Shown here: one piece after another, positions 14,761-22,077 of the stretch
Numbering within the stretch: the stretch's first letter is position 1
Layout: each line of letters starts with the position of its first letter
Source: RUG12395 sp034178705
GTDB lineage: Bacteria; Bacillota; Clostridia; Oscillospirales; CAG-272
Length of the DNA: 34,895 nt
Assembly: GCA_034178705.1 (NCBI GenBank)
Contig: JAXFQY010000081.1
Span: 1-34,895 of the forward strand
Direction: 5' to 3'
Position numbers and translations under genes: made by a program
The notes under the pieces: model-generated
The model's input: only the letters and a program-made list of their open reading frames with translations
The model's database searches: none
What the model was told of the DNA's origin: nothing

Positions 14761-16503
14761 ATGAAAGAAAAGCTGCTCTCAGCTATCCGCAACGCTCGAT
14801 ACGGTCTCTTTCTCTCGGTTTTTGCCGGCTGGATGACCTTTGCCGCCGTCCGGCGGCTGGCAGGAACTGCCGGTACCGAGAAAAATCCCGGGGCTCTGCT
14901 CTCCGGGGTTCTTGTTGCCCTGCTGCTCTGCATCGCCGCCTTTACCCTTCACGGAAAAAACCGCCATTTCCCCGCCGCGGCAATGCTGTGGTGTTCCGCA
15001 CTGATACTCTGCTGTACCGGAATATACGGGAATCGCGATCTCTATGCCTTTCTTGCCTCTTTTACACTGATTGCCGTTGTAACGGTCGCCTGCTTTCAAG
15101 CCTTTCGGGAGATTTCCTGCAAGGACCTCCCGAAGGCCTGCGCCATTCTGCTGATTTCTCTTGCCGCTGCCGCATTTGTCATCTATCTCGGCGCGGTCAC
15201 AACAGCACGCTATACAGCATACCGAAATTCTGCCTATGATTTCGGGATTTTTGTGCAGGGGTATTATTCGATGCTCTCCCGCGGAATTCCGTATACAACG
15301 CTGGAGCGCGGCTATGAGCTTTCCCATTTTGCCGTTCATCTGTCTCCGGCACTCTGGCTTGGTCTCCCTCTGTTCGCTCTTTTTCCTTATCCGGAAACCG
15401 TTCAGGTTCTTCAGGCTCTCGTTTTGGCCTCCTCCGTTCTGCCGCTGTGGCTGCTTTGCCGTCGGCTTCGGCTTTCGCGCCGCTCCTCTGTCTTTTTCTG
15501 CGGATTACTTCTTCTCTATCCCGCGATGGTCGGGGGAGCCATGTATGATTTTCACGAAAATTGCTTTCTTGTTCCGCTTCTGCTGTGGGCAATCTATTTT
15601 GCCGAACGCGGAAACGCTCTTCCTACTTTGCTTTTTTCCCTGCTTGCCTGCTCCGTGAAAGAAGATTCTGCGGTGTATGTAGCTTTTCTCGGTCTGTTTC
15701 TCCTGCTCTCCGGACGGCGAAAAAAAATCGGCGCCTCCGTATTGCTTTTTTCCATCGGATATTTTCTTTTTGCCTGCTGGTATATCAATACGCACGGACT
15801 CGGCATCATGTCCTGGCGCTACAACAACATCTCGGATGACGGGTCTCTCTTCGGAGTTATTCTTACAGCCATCCGCGACCCTTTCCGCGTTTTCTCTGAG
15901 TGCGTGGAGCAGGACAAGCTCCTCTTCCTTGTTTTAATGCTGCTGCCGCTCTGCGGTCTGCCCTTCGCCACGAAAAAAATCTCCCGCTATATCCTTTTCG
16001 GCGGGCTTGTGCTCGTCAACCTCATGCCGGACTATGTGTATCAGCATTCGGTCGATTTTCAGTATGTCTACGGAACGCTTGCCTTGCTTTTTTATCTGTC
16101 TGTGCTGAATTTTTCCGAGCTACCCGATGGCGGCAGACGCATGCTCGGCACGCTTGCCTGTGCCGCCACCCTGCTCTCCGCATCGGCGCGCATGCCCGAT
16201 CAGCTGCGTCAGTTGTCCGCCCCCTCCGATTACGCTGCGGACATTTCCGTCCTTGATGAGGCGCTGTCCCTTGTACCGGACGGAGCCTCGGTCTCCTGCT
16301 CCACCTTTCTCTCTCCCCACCTTGCCGACCGCGAGGAGTGCTATTTGATTGAGTTGATGAAGCAAACCGATTATGCGGTCGTCGATCTTCGCTACGGCGA
16401 ATGGGACTCCTATCCCGACAAGTACCGAAAAATCGGTTACACGACGGTCTACCGTGCCGACGGAATTGTTGAGGTTCTGCAGCGGCCGGTCGAAGAAGAA
16501 TAA
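14761..16503 (+). CDS. DUF2079 multi-pass membrane protein
   Basis: A 580-aa integral membrane protein. DUF2079 proteins have a GT-C glycosyltransferase-like layout and unproven function. Multiple hydrophobic segments cover about residues 15-480. The family landmarks are AYDFGIFVQGYYSML (about 160-174), HFAVHLSPALWL, AMYDFHENCF and CSVKEDSAVYV, where acidic residues lie in extracytoplasmic loops as in GT-C enzymes. The C-terminal 90 residues are soluble-looking (SVSCSTFLSPHLADR...). The start ATG has GAAGAGG about 8 nt upstream. It is flanked by its own promoter and a terminator, so it is probably monocistronic. Confidence 0.9.
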   Translation: MKEKLLSAIRNARYGLFLSVFAGWMTFAAVRRLAGTAGTEKNPGALLSGVLVALLLCIAAFTLHGKNRHFPAAAMLWCSALILCCTGIYGNRDLYAFLASFTLIAVVTVACFQAFREISCKDLPKACAILLISLAAAAFVIYLGAVTTARYTAYRNSAYDFGIFVQGYYSMLSRGIPYTTLERGYELSHFAVHLSPALWLGLPLFALFPYPETVQVLQALVLASSVLPLWLLCRRLRLSRRSSVFFCGLLLLYPAMVGGAMYDFHENCFLVPLLLWAIYFAERGNALPTLLFSLLACSVKEDSAVYVAFLGLFLLLSGRRKKIGASVLLFSIGYFLFACWYINTHGLGIMSWRYNNISDDGSLFGVILTAIRDPFRVFSECVEQDKLLFLVLMLLPLCGLPFATKKISRYILFGGLVLVNLMPDYVYQHSVDFQYVYGTLALLFYLSVLNFSELPDGGRRMLGTLACAATLLSASARMPDQLRQLSAPSDYAADISVLDEALSLVPDGASVSCSTFLSPHLADREECYLIELMKQTDYAVVDLRYGEWDSYPDKYRKIGYTTVYRADGIVEVLQRPVEEE

Positions 16504-16546
16504 AAAACATCGCCCGAAGTTCCGCTTCGGGCGATGTTTTTTATTC
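16502..16546. terminator. Strong bidirectional terminator
   Basis: Stem 16502-16519 with 16525-16542 (CATCGCCCGAAG core with A6/T6 flanks) and a 5-nt loop. The stop codon of the DUF2079 gene overlaps its left edge. It terminates DUF2079 on the plus strand and the DtxR-type regulator on the minus strand. Confidence 0.93.
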
Positions 16547-16550
16547 TTGT

Positions 16551-16922
16551 TTATTTTATCTTTTCGGAAACATGGCGTCGGATCGCATCAAAGGATGTCA
16601 CACTGATATCGTGTTCTATTTTGCAGGCATCCTCCGCCGCAATCTCACGATCGACACCGAGGCGCACCAGCACTTCTGTCAGTAAAGTATGGCGCTCATA
16701 CATCCGCACCGCAACCTCGAGACCGGCATCGGTCAGCTCCAGCGCACCTCCGTCCGCCACGATCAGATAACCGCCGTTCTTCAGAAGTCCGACAGCACGG
16801 CTCACACTCGGTTTAGAAAAGCCCATATAATCGCAGAGGTCAACGGAGCGGATCTTTTTCCCGCTCTTTGAGAGGATATAGATCGACTCCAGATACATCT
16901 CACCGGATTCCTGCAAAACCAT
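16551..16922 (-). CDS. DtxR/MntR-family metal-dependent transcriptional regulator
   Basis: A 123-aa winged-helix regulator. The family opening MVLQESGEMYLESIYIL is followed by the helix-turn-helix KIRSVDLCDYMGFSKPSVSR (about 22-41) and the wing GYLIVADGGALELTDAG. The dimerisation helices carry RHTLLTEVLVRLGVD and EDACKIEHDIS, whose Glu, Cys and His residues match the metal-sensing positions of the family. At 123 aa it has no SH3-like third domain and is a little shorter than MntR (about 140). It has a GGAGG start signal and a perfect promoter. Targets are unknown, and no metal transporter lies in this window. Confidence 0.93.
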   Translation of the reverse strand: MVLQESGEMYLESIYILSKSGKKIRSVDLCDYMGFSKPSVSRAVGLLKNGGYLIVADGGALELTDAGLEVAVRMYERHTLLTEVLVRLGVDREIAAEDACKIEHDISVTSFDAIRRHVSEKIK

Positions 16923-16970
16923 AATGCCCTCCGTTTCCGCACCGCATGCCGCGCAAAATGAGTTTTTATC

Positions 16971-16999
16971 ATTATAGCCCCATTTCCCCGGATTGTCAA
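16971..16999 (-). promoter_or_regulatory. Perfect-consensus promoter of the DtxR-type regulator
   Basis: TTGACA (16999-16994), a 17-nt spacer, and TATAAT (16976-16971) on the minus strand, directly behind the ldh stop. The leader is about 42 nt. Confidence 0.9.
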
Positions 17000-17016
17000 T
17001 TCTTTTTCCGTAAGAA

Positions 17017-17958
17017 TCAGTCTTTCAGTCCGTCCAGCGCTTCACTCAGGCGTGCCGCGCTTTCCAGAAGCTGCTCCCTTTCCTCCGCGCTCAAAGGAAT
17101 ATCAAGCACCTTTTTCACCCCTCCGCGCCCAACGATTGCCGGAACACCCAAGGCAATTTCATCGATACCGTAATGGCCCTCCGGAAACGTGGAAACCGGA
17201 AGAATCGAATCCTCATCACGGACAATCGCCCGTAGGATACGGAGTACCGACTGCGCAATCGCATAATAGGTTGCGCCCTTGCGTTCAATAATGCGGTACG
17301 CCGAGTCCCGCACGGCTGTGAAAATCCCGTCCAGCAGCTGCGGATCCGCACAGCGATCCAACCCACAGAAGCCCGCCAGATCCACGCCGGAAATATTGGA
17401 GCTGCTCCAGACAGGGACCTCGCTGTCGCCGTGCTCCCCGATAATAATGCTGTGTACATTACGCGGATCCAATCCGAGACGTTCCCCAAGAAGCTGTTTC
17501 ATCCGTGCTGTATCCAGCACCGTTCCGGACCCGAGAACACGGGACTTCGGATAACCGCTCGCCCTTTGGGCAACGGTAGTAAGGACATCGACCGGGTTGG
17601 TAACAATCAGCAAAACAGCTTCGCCGTTATATTCAGACACCGAGCGGCAGACATCCTCGATGATCCGAACGTTTTTTTTCAAAAGCTCAAGACGGGTTTC
17701 TCCCTGCTTCTGATTGGCGCCCGCGGCAACAACGACACAGCCGCACTCCGCTATATCCCGGTAGGAGCCGGCAGCCACACGCATCGGAGAAAGAAAAGGC
17801 AGTCCGTCCGATATATCCATTGCCTCCCCTTCCGCCTTCATTCCGTTGGCATCGATCAACACAAGCTCGGAAAACAAACCGCTGCACGCGAGCGTATAGG
17901 CACAAGCCGCACCGACGTTGCCGCAACCCACAACAGCGCATTTTCTTTCATTAACCAT
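17017..17958 (-). CDS. ldh: L-lactate dehydrogenase
   Basis: A 313-aa NAD-dependent enzyme reducing pyruvate to L-lactate at the end of fermentation. The nucleotide motif GCGNVG (11-16) is followed by the specificity loop ANQKQGETR (81-89), with Gln83 at the position that selects pyruvate/lactate (malate enzymes have Arg there). The catalytic pair is Asp149-x-x-Arg152 and His176 in GEHGDSE. The frame runs 67 codons further upstream, but VNERKCAVVG is the family N-terminus and has GGAG 5 nt before its ATG. It follows glpK on the same strand, with a terminator-like structure in between. The fructose-bisphosphate-site region was not analysed. Confidence 0.95.
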   Translation of the reverse strand: MVNERKCAVVGCGNVGAACAYTLACSGLFSELVLIDANGMKAEGEAMDISDGLPFLSPMRVAAGSYRDIAECGCVVVAAGANQKQGETRLELLKKNVRIIEDVCRSVSEYNGEAVLLIVTNPVDVLTTVAQRASGYPKSRVLGSGTVLDTARMKQLLGERLGLDPRNVHSIIIGEHGDSEVPVWSSSNISGVDLAGFCGLDRCADPQLLDGIFTAVRDSAYRIIERKGATYYAIAQSVLRILRAIVRDEDSILPVSTFPEGHYGIDEIALGVPAIVGRGGVKKVLDIPLSAEEREQLLESAARLSEALDGLKD

Positions 17959-17971
17959 ATTTTCTCCGTTC

Positions 17972-18044
17972 CGCCGCAGAAAAAAGGCGGCGCATGATTT
18001 TCTCTTCGGATCTTCCGAAAGAACCGATGCTATCATGCCCCGCC
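17972..18044 (-). terminator. Terminator or attenuator in the ldh leader
   Basis: On the minus strand GGCGGGGCAT (18044-18035) pairs with ATGCGCCGCC (17995-17986), with one mismatch, followed at once by T6 (17985-17980). Nested inside is a smaller hairpin, TTCGGA (18019-18014) with TCCGAA (18010-18005). The 3' arm can instead pair downstream, CGCCGC (17992-17987) with GCGGCG (17977-17972), which would break the terminator. ldh starts 21 nt after the T-run, so regulation by attenuation is plausible. A simple terminator for glpK is the alternative. Confidence 0.6.
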
Positions 18045-18061
18045 TGAAAAGATTTATTCCT

Positions 18062-19555
18062 TTATTTTCCGCAATTTTCCCGGACACGGGAAACACAGTT
18101 CTGCCAGACAGCATAGCGCTCTTTCCGCTCAGACCTACCGATTGTCGGCTCAAAGACACGCACGCTGTCCCGCTCTGTCATCTCCGAAGGATCGGCAATC
18201 ACTCCCGCACCGACCGCTGCAAGCATGGCGGCACCCCGTGCAGTAATTTCCGCATAATCGGGGCGCCGAACGGGAACCCCGAGCAAATCCGCCTGAAGCT
18301 GCATGAGCAGATTGTTCTGCGCAGCCCCCCCGTCCGCACGGATAGAGCGAACCGAGCTTTCAGTAACACGCTCCATCTCCCGCACAACATCAACTGTCTG
18401 GAATGCCATAGCCTCCAGCGTGGCACGGCACAGATGTGCTGCCGTGGAAGCACGGGTCAGCCCGAAAACGGCGCCGCGCGCCGAGGCATCCCAGTAAGGA
18501 GCGCCCAGTCCGGTAAATGCGGGAACTACGGTAACACCACCCGAATCAGGCACGGAGGACGCGAGCCGCTCCGAATCCGCAGAGCTGTCCAAAATGCCAA
18601 GCCCGTCACGAAGCCACTGTACCGCCGCACCGCAGACAAAGACAGAGCCTTCCAGAGCGTAGCGCATTCCGCCGCCATCGTCCCAGGCAACGGTGGTAAT
18701 CAAACCGCCGCCCCGGTCAAGAATCGGCTCCGCACCGGTATTCAGAAGCAAAAAGCCGCCCGTTCCGTATGTATTCTTCAATTCTCCGGGCGCAAAGCAG
18801 CCGTGTCCGTAGAGCGAAGCCTGCTGATCCCCCGCGACTCCGCAAATCGGAATCCGTGCACCGAGAAGAGCTTCATCGCTTTCCGCAAAACAGCCGGCGC
18901 TCGGAAGAACCCGCGGCAGCATTACCATAGGAATTCGGAACCGTCCGCACAGCTCTTCGTCCCATTCACCGCGCCTCAGGTCAAAGAGCATGGTCCTGCT
19001 TGCATTTGAAACATCCGTTAAATGTACTCTCTTCCCGGAAAGACGGTAGAGAAGCCAGCTATCCACCGTTCCGAAGGCAATCTCTCCCCTTTCGGCGCGC
19101 GCCCTGAGCATCGGTATGTGATCCAACAGCCATTCAATTTTCGTGGCGGAAAAATACGGGTCGGCAACAAGCCCGGTTTTTTCCTTGATGCCGAACTCCG
19201 CGCCTTCGGTACGGAGCTCGGCACAGCGCTCCGCGGTACGTCTGCATTGCCAAACAACAGCCGGACATACCGGCTCCCCGGTTTTGCGATCCCAAAGAAT
19301 GACCGTCTCCCGCTGATTGGTAATCCCGATCGCGGCGATATCCCGACCCGTACATTCCGCCCGGGTCATCGCTTCAAAAGCGGCGGAAATCTGCTTTGTC
19401 CAGATCTCCTCTGCATCCTCCTCCACATATCCGGGCGCGGGATAGGAAAGAGGAACAGAGCGGGAAACAGAGGATATCGGACGCCCGGATAAATCAAAAA
19501 GCACACACCGAACACTGGAGGTGCCGCAGTCCAGAGACATGATGTACCTTGCCAT
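18062..19555 (-). CDS. glpK: Glycerol kinase
   Basis: A 497-aa FGGY-family kinase making glycerol 3-phosphate from glycerol and ATP. The N-terminal phosphate motif SLDCGTSSVRCVLFDL, the substrate segment ITNQRETVILWDR with VWQCRRTA, and catalytic Asp243 in AGDQQAS are present. The second FGGY region is seen as FTGLGAPYWD and the ATP-site DGGAAQNNLLMQ. The start MARYIMSLD has GGGAG upstream; the TTG start 21 nt earlier would lie in the terminator's T-run. No glpF or glpD is nearby. It follows khpA across a terminator-like hairpin and precedes ldh. Confidence 0.95.
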   Translation of the reverse strand: MARYIMSLDCGTSSVRCVLFDLSGRPISSVSRSVPLSYPAPGYVEEDAEEIWTKQISAAFEAMTRAECTGRDIAAIGITNQRETVILWDRKTGEPVCPAVVWQCRRTAERCAELRTEGAEFGIKEKTGLVADPYFSATKIEWLLDHIPMLRARAERGEIAFGTVDSWLLYRLSGKRVHLTDVSNASRTMLFDLRRGEWDEELCGRFRIPMVMLPRVLPSAGCFAESDEALLGARIPICGVAGDQQASLYGHGCFAPGELKNTYGTGGFLLLNTGAEPILDRGGGLITTVAWDDGGGMRYALEGSVFVCGAAVQWLRDGLGILDSSADSERLASSVPDSGGVTVVPAFTGLGAPYWDASARGAVFGLTRASTAAHLCRATLEAMAFQTVDVVREMERVTESSVRSIRADGGAAQNNLLMQLQADLLGVPVRRPDYAEITARGAAMLAAVGAGVIADPSEMTERDSVRVFEPTIGRSERKERYAVWQNCVSRVRENCGK

Positions 19556-19566
19556 AATGCTCCCTT

Positions 19567-19608
19567 CTAAAAGCAAAACCGGAACGAATCCTGCGGTCCG
19601 TTCCGGTT
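19567..19608 (-). terminator. Terminator or attenuator between khpA and glpK
   Basis: On the minus strand AACCGGAACG (19608-19599) pairs perfectly with CGTTCCGGTT (19586-19577) around a 12-nt loop. TTTTGCTTTT follows, partly inside the stem. It lies 27 nt after the khpA stop and 21 nt before the glpK ATG. A second AACCGG just upstream (complement of 19621-19626) could compete for the 3' arm. Confidence 0.7.
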
Positions 19609-19635
19609 ATTTCTGTGATACCGGTTAAGCCGCCA

Positions 19636-19875
19636 TCACTCGATTTCGACCGTAACCTTCTCCCCTGCGGAAGTGGCCGCGGCCTTCATGATCAGACGTA
19701 TGGATTTCGCAATTCTGCCGTGTCTGCCGATAACCATTCCCATATCCTCAGGCGCCACTTTGAGTGTAAGCAGAATTTCTCCGTTGTCTTTTTTCTGCTC
19801 GGTCACAGAAACGGCGTCCGGCTGATCAACGATCGCTCTGGCAATATCCGCCAGCACATCCTTGAGAACGATCAT
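19636..19875 (-). CDS. khpA: KH domain RNA-binding protein KhpA (YlqC)
   Basis: A 79-aa protein that is almost only a KH domain, with the RNA-binding GxxG loop in GMVIGRHGRIAKSIR (about residues 45-59). In Firmicutes KhpA pairs with KhpB/EloR and influences cell elongation and mRNA levels. It begins 3 nt after the rpsP stop, without a clear Shine-Dalgarno, suggesting coupled translation. rpsP-khpA is the normal order, but the usual next genes rimM, trmD and rplS are not here. Confidence 0.95.
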   Translation of the reverse strand: MIVLKDVLADIARAIVDQPDAVSVTEQKKDNGEILLTLKVAPEDMGMVIGRHGRIAKSIRLIMKAAATSAGEKVTVEIE

Positions 19876-19878
19876 ATC

Positions 19879-20124
19879 TTACTCGATGATGCCGCTCTTC
19901 TTGAGAAGAGCACGGACAGTATCGGTCGGCTGTGCGCCGTTCTTAATCCAGGCTTTTGCCTTCTCGCCGTCGATTTTGATGGTCTCAGGCTTTGTCAGCG
20001 GATCAAAAAAGCCGATCTCCTCAACAAAACGCCCGTCGCGGGGGCTGCGGGAATCCGCAACAACAACGCGATAGCTCGGAGTTTTCTTCTTTCCGATTCT
20101 TGTAAGTCTGATTTTAACTGCCAT
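19879..20124 (-). CDS. rpsP: 30S ribosomal protein S16
   Basis: An 81-aa S16 protein of normal family length, an early-binding 30S subunit component. The diagnostic opening AVKIRLTRIGKKKTPSYRVV is followed by ADSRSPRDGRFVEEIGFFDP and the end WIKNGAQPTDTVRALLKKSG. A full GGAGG lies upstream (GGAGGAAACAAACC before ATG). The gap to ffh is 60 nt and AT-rich, with a weak palindrome (ATAAAAAGT against ATTTTTTAT) but no clear promoter, so it is probably read from ylxM-ffh. Confidence 0.98.
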   Translation of the reverse strand: MAVKIRLTRIGKKKTPSYRVVVADSRSPRDGRFVEEIGFFDPLTKPETIKIDGEKAKAWIKNGAQPTDTVRALLKKSGIIE

Positions 20125-20184
20125 GGTTTGTTTCCTCCAAAATAAGATAAAAAGTATTTTTTATAAAAATCCGTTATGCTGGAA

Positions 20185-21516
20185 TCAGAACGGCATTTTC
20201 ATCCTGCCCATGAGCTTCTTCCCCGCTTTTCCGGAGAATTGCTTCATCATTTTGTTCATCTGTTCAAACTGCCGCAGCAGCTTGTTTACCTCCTCAACTG
20301 AGGTTCCGCTTCCGGCTGCAATGCGCTTTTTTCGGGAAGAATTGATAAGATCCGGTCGGACACGTTCCTTCTCTGTCATGGACAGAATAATCGCCTTGGT
20401 GTGATCCATCGCTTTTTCATCGATTTTGGCATCCCGGAAAGCTCCTGCCTTCATTCCCGGAATCATTCCGGCAATCTGCTCCAGGCTTCCCATATCCTTC
20501 AGCCGGTCAAGCTGCTCCAGATAGTCCGAAAGAGTAAAGCTGGACTCCCGCAGCTTCTTTTCAAGTTCCGCCGCCTTTTTCTCGTCATATGCCTGTTCCG
20601 CCTTTTCAATCAGCGTCAGCACATCGCCCATACCGAGAATACGGGAAGCCAGCCGATCGGGATAGAACGGCTCAAGCGCGTCAAGCTTCTCTCCTACGCC
20701 GATGAATTTGATCGGCTTTCCGGTAATATAACGAACGGAAAGGGCAGCGCCGCCGCGCGTATCACCGTCCATTTTGGTCAGAATAACGCCGGTTATATCC
20801 AAGCGATCATTGAAGGCCTTGGCAACATTCACGGCGTCCTGACCGGTCATGGCGTCGACAACCAAAAGAATCTCGGTTGGGGCAGTAACGCGTTTGACCT
20901 CTTCAAGCTCCTGCATCAGCCCGTCATCAATATGCAAACGTCCCGCCGTATCCACAAAAACCATATCACAGCATTGACGCTTCGCATATTCCACTCCGGC
21001 GCGGGCAATATCCGCCGCCGGAACCTCAGTCCCCATGGAAAAAACCGGAACACCGACTGCTGCTCCGACCGTTTTCAACTGATCAACCGCCGCCGGGCGA
21101 TAGATGTCGCAGGCAACAAGCAGCGGGTTTTTCCCCTTTTTTTTGAAATAAGCTGCCAGTTTCGCACAATGTGTTGTTTTTCCGGCGCCTTGCAGTCCGC
21201 ACATCAGGACAACCGTCGGTGGTTTCGGGGAAATCTCCAATTTGGCGTTTTCCCCGCCCATAATGTCAATCAACTCTTCGTTTACGATCTTGACAATCTG
21301 TTGGGCCGGAAGAAGACTCTCCAGGACGTCGGCCCCCACGGCACGCTCGGTGACACGGGCAACGAATTCCTTTACTACCTTAAAATTTACGTCTGCTTCC
21401 AGAAGCGCCAGTTTCACCTCACGCATTCCTTCACGCACGTCTGCCTCGGTCAGCTTTCCTTTGCTGCGGAAGCGTCGAAAGGCATTGGCAAGCTTATCGG
21501 TAAGATTTTGAAACAT
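20185..21516 (-). CDS. ffh: Signal recognition particle protein Ffh
   Basis: A 443-aa SRP GTPase (the SRP54 homologue), partner of the SRP RNA at 2955-3262. The N domain (1-90) is followed by the G domain with GLQGAGKTT (about 107-115), FVDTAGR and TKMDGDTRGGAALS. The Met-rich M domain (about 300-443) has MGSLEQIAGMIPGM, the RNA-binding SSRKKRIAAGSG, and a C-terminal MNKMMKQF...GRMKMPF tail. The start has GAGG 7 nt upstream. It is preceded by ylxM, its usual Firmicute partner. Confidence 0.98.
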   Translation of the reverse strand: MFQNLTDKLANAFRRFRSKGKLTEADVREGMREVKLALLEADVNFKVVKEFVARVTERAVGADVLESLLPAQQIVKIVNEELIDIMGGENAKLEISPKPPTVVLMCGLQGAGKTTHCAKLAAYFKKKGKNPLLVACDIYRPAAVDQLKTVGAAVGVPVFSMGTEVPAADIARAGVEYAKRQCCDMVFVDTAGRLHIDDGLMQELEEVKRVTAPTEILLVVDAMTGQDAVNVAKAFNDRLDITGVILTKMDGDTRGGAALSVRYITGKPIKFIGVGEKLDALEPFYPDRLASRILGMGDVLTLIEKAEQAYDEKKAAELEKKLRESSFTLSDYLEQLDRLKDMGSLEQIAGMIPGMKAGAFRDAKIDEKAMDHTKAIILSMTEKERVRPDLINSSRKKRIAAGSGTSVEEVNKLLRQFEQMNKMMKQFSGKAGKKLMGRMKMPF

Positions 21517-21543
21517 ATTCTATCCTCTGCGCTGTTCGCAAAA

Positions 21544-21915
21544 CTATTTCTGCGGCGACACCGCGTTCTCCGCTAAAGCCGCTGCACGCTTCAGTTCCTC
21601 TGCGTCCGCGAAAGATCCGGCACTTTCCGCGTGCTGTACCGCTGTTTTCAGAATTGACACAACCTCTGCAAGATCGCGCTCACGGCGACGATATTCACAG
21701 CAAAGACCGAGCCGCTCCTCCAGAAAAAGAAGCTGCTTTTCCCCGCGTTTGATTGCGGCGCGCACTCCCTGACGGGTCATGCCGCTTGTTTCCGCAATTT
21801 CAGCAAGGGAGAGATCTTCAAAATAATAAGCCGATAATACCTCGCGCTGCTCATCCGGGAGAACGCTTCCGTAAAAATCAAGGAGGTTTCCCAGCTCAAG
21901 GTTCTTGACGTACAT
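21544..21915 (-). CDS. ylxM: YlxM/p13 family helix-turn-helix protein
   Basis: A 123-aa UPF0122/YlxM protein. The family sits next to ffh in Firmicutes and resembles sigma-factor region 4. The segment LLDFYGSVLPDEQREVLSAY and the helix-turn-helix YFEDLSLAEIAETSGMTRQG are clear. The C-terminal half is helical and charged, and ends AALAENAVSPQK. A proposed role in tuning SRP production is not proven. It is first in the ylxM-ffh-rpsP-khpA transcript. Confidence 0.94.
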   Translation of the reverse strand: MYVKNLELGNLLDFYGSVLPDEQREVLSAYYFEDLSLAEIAETSGMTRQGVRAAIKRGEKQLLFLEERLGLCCEYRRRERDLAEVVSILKTAVQHAESAGSFADAEELKRAAALAENAVSPQK

Positions 21916-21962
21916 TCTTCCCCCAGGATTCCTGCATTAGTGTAAACGGATTTGCTTTACAG

Positions 21963-21992
21963 ATAGTATCACATCCCGGCTGTTCCTGTCAA
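21963..21992 (-). promoter_or_regulatory. Promoter of ylxM-ffh-rpsP-khpA
   Basis: TTGACA (21992-21987), an 18-nt spacer, and TACTAT (21968-21963) on the minus strand. The leader is about 42 nt. It is divergent from the GH43 promoter at 22011-22039. Confidence 0.8.
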
Positions 21993-22010
21993 GCGTTTTT
22001 AGGAAAAACC

Positions 22011-22039
22011 TTGATTTTTTTGTTATTGTGTTTTAAACT
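22011..22039 (+). promoter_or_regulatory. Possible promoter of the GH43 lipoprotein gene
   Basis: TTGATT (22011-22016), a 17-nt spacer, and TAAACT (22034-22039) precede a GGAGG that lies 10 nt before the ATG at 22078. The match is moderate. Confidence 0.55.
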
Positions 22040-22077
22040 GATACCGAATCATCAGCTTTTCCGGAGGAAAATTCAGA

